Shown here: positions 59,065 through 64,000 of the stretch, one piece after another | How the letters are laid out: each line of letters starts with the position of its first letter | Numbering within the stretch: position 1 is the stretch's first letter | Assembly: GCF_000003855.2 (NCBI RefSeq) | Contig: NW_003101682.1 | Span: 5,361,434-5,425,433 of the forward strand | Direction: 5' to 3' | Length of the DNA stretch: 64,000 nt | Source: Blastomyces gilchristii SLH14081 | Taxonomy: Eukaryota > Ascomycota > Eurotiomycetes > Onygenales > Ajellomycetaceae | The notes under the pieces: model-generated | Seen by the model: only the letters and a program-made list of their open reading frames with translations | The model's database searches: none | Told to the model about the DNA's origin: nothing | Made by a program: the position numbers and the translations under genes

Positions 59065-59569
59065 TAGACTGACTATGTGACCGTGTCTGAGACCAGGATC
59101 AGAATTTTTGATAGTCTTATTATCAATTCGACTGATTCTATTACACAGTTTTAACATTAGATAGTAGTTTCATACTGTCTCAGTAAGACTTACTGTCTAC
59201 TCTTATCATATTTTTCAAATGAGATCATGATTTTCACTTCTCAATTTAAATTATTTTTATTGCTTTAAATGACTTTAAATCTCATTTGAGCATTATCAAA
59301 AGTGTTACTTTTTAAAAAATTAAAAATAGTCTAAAAAAAACCTTAAAATGTCTACAAATAGTAACTTTATGCTAAGAATGAGACTAAATAAGATTAAAGA
59401 AGATCACTTTCTCATTTTTTTCAAGTCATGATTTCATTTTGAGATTTGATATATAGTCACTTTGCATATTTTTTTAATGACTAGTCCCAGCGGGATTCAT
59501 ATCAAGAAATGTATGAGATCAGATTAAATGAGATTAAATGTGAAATTCATAATCCCGGCGGTCAGTCTG
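59065..59569 (-). mobile_element. hAT-type MITE copy C (505 bp)
   Basis: Begins tagactgactatgtgaccg and ends cggcggtcagtctg (final A changed to G). It is flanked by the exact 8-bp duplication tgagaatg (59057-59064 and 59570-59577). Confidence 0.92.
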
Positions 59570-59577
59570 TGAGAATG

Positions 59578-60245
59578 CAAGGTCTACAAGAAGAATTTGA
59601 AAGTGTTGAATAAGCTCACAGATAGAACTGACAGTAAGAAATGATAGCTGATTGAATATCAAGAATTATATTAATATTGTGTGTGAGATTCTGTTGCACA
59701 TTGTCTTGAGATTGCATGAGATGTCATATTTGATGACGCTCTTGACATGAGTGCAAATACATCTGTAAATACAGTGAGAGAATTCAATGAATTGCCTAAT
59801 GAATTGAATATTCTGAATGTCAGAGAGAGATGACAGCACTACTTACTATAATATCTAACAAAGAAAAAGTCAGATGTTTTAAAGATGATTATCAATGAAG
59901 ACTTAGAGAATACAATTGATTCAATCTATCTTCTAAATAATAAGACATAGCTTGTCATAGATGAAGAGTCTGAAGACTCTGTTAATGAGATTAATTCTGT
60001 TCTAAGTATTCTGACAGACTGATTAACTACACTGATAAAAGTCAAGAGAAGCACAGACTGAGACTATTAACATGAGACAATGAAAAAGAAGATTAAGATA
60101 TTTAAACAGAAGAAGATATATTTTGTTATTAAGAAGGCTCTGAAAATGAATATTCTTATAGATAAATGAGTATATAATTGAAAATTCAATAATAAGAGAG
60201 AAATCATCTATTTTAGAACTTGCTGAATAATTAGAGAGTTCTTAC
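59578..60245 (+). pseudogene. Copia H integrase C-terminus, connector and start of RT
   Basis: Reads KVYKKNLKVLNKLTDRTDSK, then CLEIA, and an acidic connector (FNELPNELNILNVRER, LVIDEESEDSVNEINSVL). The last part before the hAT, ALKMNILIDK-VYN-KFNNK, is the beginning of the copia RT domain. The element is cut at 60245. Confidence 0.8.
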
Positions 60246-62453
60246 TAGACTGGCCAGCGGGACCATGAATTTCACATTTGGTCCCATTTGGTCTGGTCTC
60301 ATACATTTCTTGACGTGAGTCCCACCAGGATCAAGCCTCAAAAAAATCTGAAAATGAACCATTTCTGAGAGAAATGATGTGAAAAATGACCAGATTTAAT
60401 TCATAAACAGTGAAATGAGAGTAATTTCTCAGAATAAACTGTGAAAGATAATCATTCTTTCAAAATCAGAATAAGACTGAGACTGAAGTTTAAAATCAGT
60501 CTCATTCAGTTCATTCAGTAATTGCTTATATAATCAGAATTTAGTAATAATTATTGATAACACTTATGAAACAACTAAATACATTCTTGTGTAAGTTTAT
60601 TCTTCACTTTCTCATGAAAACTACACTTCTCTGATATACTGTGATCAGAGGTATTAAACTGTCTGATAATTTCATATTTTATAATCATGAGTTTCTTGAT
60701 TATTTCTTCTTATAATTGTTCTCAGTGATAGTGATAAATATCTTAACTTGAGTTAAACTTTCACTTTATTCTCACCTCTATCAATGAAATTATTAGAATA
60801 TCATATGTCATCAGTGCAATAGTTGAATATATAGTCTTAACAATTTTTCATAACTCTAGAATTGATTTAGTGTGTAAATTCATCAGATCATCTTGAAGAT
60901 AATAGTTAAATTCAGTTTTATAAGTCTGTAGTTTTGCCTGATTTTCAGTTATAATCAATGTATACAAGTTCTGTTTCAAAGTTAGTATTATAGTTCTATA
61001 TGATATGAAGTATTATCAAAGATTGTTACTTACTAGAGAATTGTATTTCACTATCATCACATCTTAAACATCTGCTCATTCAAATCTCTGATAGTTGATA
61101 TTGTAGTAGTCTCAGACTAATTTAACATACAAGTCTCATTTCTCCTCTGTTTAATCTTGAGAAGTGTAGATATTAACTCAATAGAAGAGATCTAGTAAAG
61201 CTGCTATAGTATAGTACTCTGCAAAAGATTGTTCAGTTTTACTGTAGTAATATACTAGTTTATTTCTTACAGCAATAATAGCCTGCACTATAGTATTATT
61301 TCAGACTGAATTTCTTTTTAAATGATTTAACTGCTTCTCAAGATGAGTAAATAAACTGTTATACACTCATCAGACTGACTGCAGTATTGATGTATAAGTA
61401 ATTGAGACTGTCTTCATTGTCTTATAAAACTGAAATAGTAAATCAATCACATATTTCAACTGAGTTCACTTTATATCAGAAAGTTTCAATATCTGAATCT
61501 TTTTCTAATCAGAGTATTGCACTCAATCATCAATCATCTGATACAATTGAAGAGTCTGAATAGTTATCTTATATATTGAACTTAACTGTGTTCTAATATT
61601 CTGTATTATATTCAGTGATGTGACTGATTTATTTATTTATTGAATATCATGAAATCATTATTATTATTTGAAGAAGATACAAATCACATTAGCAATGTTT
61701 TAAATCTGTGATATTTAAATTATTAGTCAATCTATTTAAAATTAACAGTAGTATTATCAAAAAGCATTATCAAAAAACAATATTAAAAAGTGTTGTCAAA
61801 AAACATTATCTTTTACAAAGTGAATGTAAAAGTTACTTGAGTAATCACTTTCATCTCATTCTCATCTCAAGATTCAGTTATCTCATTATTCTTCATCTCA
61901 ATGTTAAGATTCTTTATCAGTGTTTGTATCACAAGTTAAATCACATGAGTAATACAGAAGATATGATCTTGTTTATTATTTTAGAAATACAAAGTCAATT
62001 TTTGCTTCAAGCTCTTCATCATAGTGTAGTTATTTGCAGTATTATCAGTTATAATTGTAAGAAGACTGAGACTAATATCTTAATAGTCATTTTTAATCAC
62101 AGTTATTAATATCTCTGTCATATAATTCTCAGTATGACTACTGATCAATGATTCAAATCCAATTAATATCTCTTAATAAGTTCAGTTCTCATCAATATAA
62201 TAACATATAACTCTCATAAATGCAAGATTATTTATACTAGTTTATGTATTCACTGTGAGAGACACTCTTCAATGATTCTTCAACTCTGATTCTAGATATT
62301 GTATATTGACTTTGTAGTGTATCTCAAGGTTGAACTGAAGACAGAATCAATATGAAATATAAAGATTTGAATTAAGCATTTGAAGAAGTGTTCAGAATTC
62401 AGGGTTTTCAATTGATTGAAGAGAAAGATTCAGAGATATATATATACAAAGTA
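60246..62453 (-). mobile_element. hAT transposon, 3' terminal part, split by gypsy E
   Basis: The left terminus tagactggccagcggga is followed by ~95 bases homologous to the MITEs (caccatgaatttcac-type, then tttggtcccatttggtctgg, then atacatttcttgacgtgagt). Beyond that it diverges and carries a minus-strand hAT transposase. The left flank gttcttac (60238-60245) is the expected 8-bp duplication, but its partner lies beyond the right edge. Gypsy E interrupts the transposase at 62454. Confidence 0.85.
60575..62453 (-). pseudogene. hAT transposase remnant, catalytic and hATC dimerisation parts
   Basis: Cut-and-paste transposase of the Ac/hAT superfamily. From right to left: VSLTVNT-TSINNLAFMRVI and YYIDEN (about 62200-62280), FESLISSHTENYMTEI (about 62100-62160), LLTIITDNTANNYTMMKSLK (about 61995-62055; the acidic ITTDNA motif), then IFCITHVI-LVIQTLIKNL. 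Later VYNSLFTHLEKQLNHLKR and YYSKTEQSFAEYYTIAALLD appear. The C-terminal hATC dimerisation domain reads YSTIALMTYDILIISLIEV, then KFNSS-DIYHYH and EIIKKLMIIKYE. A stop lies at 60575-60577. TGA/TAA breaks and the E insertion make it non-functional. The N-terminal zinc finger is outside the window. The 61708-62109 plus frame is a shadow. Confidence 0.85.
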
Positions 62454-62725
62454 AGTGTAAGAGGCCTACGCCGAATAGATCGGTATAATATTATAGGTCT
62501 TATATAACAAAGATAAAAATGTTAGAGAAGAAAAGAAAGAGAAAGTGTGAGTATCAGTGATTGAGGTGGATATTTATACGCGTATGTGATGGCATACACA
62601 GTGAAGCTTCGGGGCGGGAGAATATACACGCGTTCATAGCAGCTGAGAATCGGTGATTGAGAATGACTGAGAATCGAAGTGTACACATTCATGAATGAAG
62701 TGATTGAGATCTGTGAAGTGTAACA
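62454..62725 (-). repeat. Gypsy E 3' LTR (272 bp)
   Basis: Plus-strand ends are tgtaagaggcctacgccgaa and gaagtgtaaca (TG...CA on the minus strand). It keeps many CpG sites (cgcgtatg, cttcggggcgggag, cacgcgttc), so it is less mutated than the D LTRs. A minus-strand TATA-like gtataaata lies near 62571-62581. Confidence 0.88.
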
Positions 62726-63205
62726 GAATAGTCTATATAATTGATCAGGCACAGCTCATCACATTAGTCCCCTCTTTCAGAAGCAGTTCTCATCAGTCAA
62801 GAGCCACTGTTTCAGATAACACAGAACTCAGAGTTCAGATCAGTTGATCATAGCTGATTCATTTCATAAGATATTGTCAGTCACGGTCACAGAGTCTCTT
62901 ATCAAGAATATTCTCAATCTCTCACTTAAGCTCATTATCTTCTTCTATGATGCCTGGTGACTGTCAGTCAGAAGTCAGTTGAGAAGAGAACAGATCAGTG
63001 ACAGTATAGCAGAGCAAGCTTGTATAAAATACATCATGAATCTCTGATGATGTGTCAAGACAGTAGTTGTGACTATCTAGAACTTCTATCACTTTATACT
63101 TGACATGGTGGTAATCTAGTGTATGAGATAAATGTGTGATTTGTATATTCTTAAGATTCAATTATATTAGATCTTCTATCTTATATTGTTCAGCAAGGTC
63201 TTGAT
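62726..63205 (-). pseudogene. Gypsy E integrase C-terminus and chromodomain
   Basis: The 62964-63161 frame reads NLKNIQITHLSHTLDYHHVK and KVIEVLDSHNYCLDTSSEI, then an FYTSLL stretch, the post-core part of fungal chromoviral integrases. It is followed by EEDNELK-EIENILDKRLCD and QYLMK-ISYDQLI, a chromodomain with Trp codons turned to TGA. It is collinear with gypsy D at about 15780-16090, and better preserved. Confidence 0.82.
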
Positions 63206-63212
63206 GAACATT

Positions 63213-64000
63213 GATTTATTATTATTATTATTATTATTCTTCAATTATAGATGTATACAGTCAGAGACTATGACATCTACCTGAGAACCTTTAGTTCTCA
63301 GGGTTTTTTCTATATCTATAGAGTCAACTATTATACACTTATCAATTTCAGATATGCAAAATCAGAAAATTCCAGCTCAGAAGACAAAAACTGTTTACAA
63401 ATTGCAGTATTTCAACACCTATTAATACTTTGAAACCATTTGAAAATATCATGACAAAGGAAAAGAGAACATAGTCTTAAAGATAGACACATTAAATAGA
63501 TAGAGAAAAGAACAGAAGGAAACAAGTACAGTAAAGAGAGACTATAACAAAACAAATTATTAAAAGATAATATATAGCTGTTTTAACAGACTATATCTAG
63601 TCAATTTCCACCTCTTCATATTCAGATACTTCTGAATTCAGTCATTTTCTTGTAGCTGCTCTAGTTTCTGATAGAAAGTCTATTAAGTATTTAGTTCCTG
63701 TCTCAGTTGAGAATAAGAATCTCATATTTAATTGATTTAAATCATACTTAGTCTTTAATCTGACTCTGAGACTATTGTATAATGCACAATGCATTACAAT
63801 ATACTCAGGATTCTCACTTGTATTGCAGAATGAGCACTCTGTTGAATCAAATCTATCATCAAATCTTTGTATATGTAATTTGAAATAACCATGTCCTAGT
63901 TTTAGCTGAATTATGAATGAGAATATTTTCTTTTTGCATTTAATTGAACAAGATTTCCACTTTGATTTTGTCTCAAATCTTGAATAATGTATGCTCTTCT
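63213..64000 (-). mobile_element. LINE E, 3' end, runs off the right edge
   Basis: Starts with an (ATT)n tract (63213-63238), then the same 3' UTR as LINE B, the stem-loop at 63291-63311, the ORF2 C-terminal zinc knuckle (about 63780-63850) and the end of RNase H. It is closer to an unmutated state than LINE A or B at some sites. Because the tail abuts gypsy E, it probably inserted into E, but the other flank cannot be seen. Confidence 0.85.
63600..64000 (-). pseudogene. LINE E ORF2 C-terminal remnant
   Basis: Minus strand, collinear with LINE A 1-300 and LINE B 16870-17280. It contains the C-terminal CxxC-x-n-HxxxxC knuckle position (the complement of ttgtattgcagaatgagcac lies inside it) and downstream acidic residues. 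It is cut by the window edge. Confidence 0.75.

Larger units (their letters stand above)
62454..63212 (-). mobile_element. Gypsy E: 3' end of a D-family chromovirus
   Basis: Minus-strand fragment with the 3' LTR (62454-62725) and the C-terminal end of pol. It belongs to the same family as gypsy D. It is inserted in the hAT transposase. LINE E lies immediately to the right, so the remainder of E, if present, is beyond the window. Confidence 0.85.
47660..64000 (+). mobile_element. Copia H: Ty1/copia element, repeatedly interrupted, 3' end outside window
   Basis: Plus-strand copia element visible in pieces: gag (47660-49184), protease/pre-integrase (56963-57327), integrase pieces between MITEs (57849-58155, 58669-59064) and the distal integrase, connector and start of RT (59578-60245). 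The reading continues in sense across each insertion once the inserted element and one duplication copy are removed. Integrase before RT defines Ty1/copia. The rest is displaced past the hAT, E and LINE E insertions and out of the window. Confidence 0.85.

Noticed and set aside
1..64000. A genetic code in which TGA encodes Trp (for example mitochondrial DNA)
   Set aside because: TAA and TAG also occur in frame at Gln and other positions, and all coding remnants are nuclear-type transposons with mutation-derived stops.

Overview
The window looks like an AT-rich, transposon-only block from the nuclear genome of a filamentous ascomycete (Pezizomycotina). I found no intact host gene. Nearly every base can be assigned to a retrotransposon or DNA transposon, and almost all of them carry dense C-to-T/G-to-A transitions (TGG to TGA, CAG/CAA to TAG/TAA, Cys to Tyr, Asp to Asn). 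This matches repeat-induced point mutation (RIP) or a RIP-like process. CpG and GG/CC are strongly depleted while CpA and GC remain common, so the context is not the textbook CpA-only form. A LINE at 32-47 kb has the RNase H and RT sequence typical of Pezizomycotina Tad-like elements and is only partly mutated. A 100-N assembly gap lies at 29157-29256. All translations, alignments and boundaries were done by eye.

Layout. (1) 1-5560: minus-strand LINE A (ORF1 with zinc knuckles, ORF2 with endonuclease, RT and RNase H), running off the left edge. (2) 5561-7127: leader, a tandem duplication, and a small unmutated GC-rich island. (3) 7128-10871: 5' part of Ty3/gypsy C (minus), abutting the 5' LTR of gypsy D (10872-16437, plus). 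(4) 16438-32211: element F, whose ~430-bp direct repeats are split on the left by LINE B (16489-27689). LINE B is split by complete gypsy B (17894-26903). Gypsy B carries a chimeric tRNA-like/LINE insertion (24645-26383). (5) 32212-46949: LINE K (minus), split by complete gypsy J (34762-43575), which holds two hAT-type MITEs. (6) 47265 to the right edge: Ty1/copia element H (plus), split by complete gypsy G (49185-56962, minus), by three more MITEs, and by a larger hAT transposon (from 60246, minus) with a recognisable transposase. The hAT is broken by gypsy E (62454-63212, minus), and E abuts the 3' end of LINE E (63213-64000).

How the parts relate. The nesting gives a relative order of insertion: H before G, the MITEs and the hAT; hAT before E; probably E before LINE E; F before LINE B, then gypsy B, then the chimera; LINE K before J, then the MITEs. 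The five ~505-bp MITEs share terminal sequence and 8-bp target duplications with the hAT at 60246, which makes that family the likely transposase source.

Most notable points: the hAT/MITE family; the tRNA-headed LINE chimera; LTR pairs whose outer edges are spared while the same sequence on the inner side is mutated; recurrent loss of the same RT catalytic aspartate; a conserved LINE 3' stem-loop; and accessory ORFs downstream of pol in the gypsy elements.
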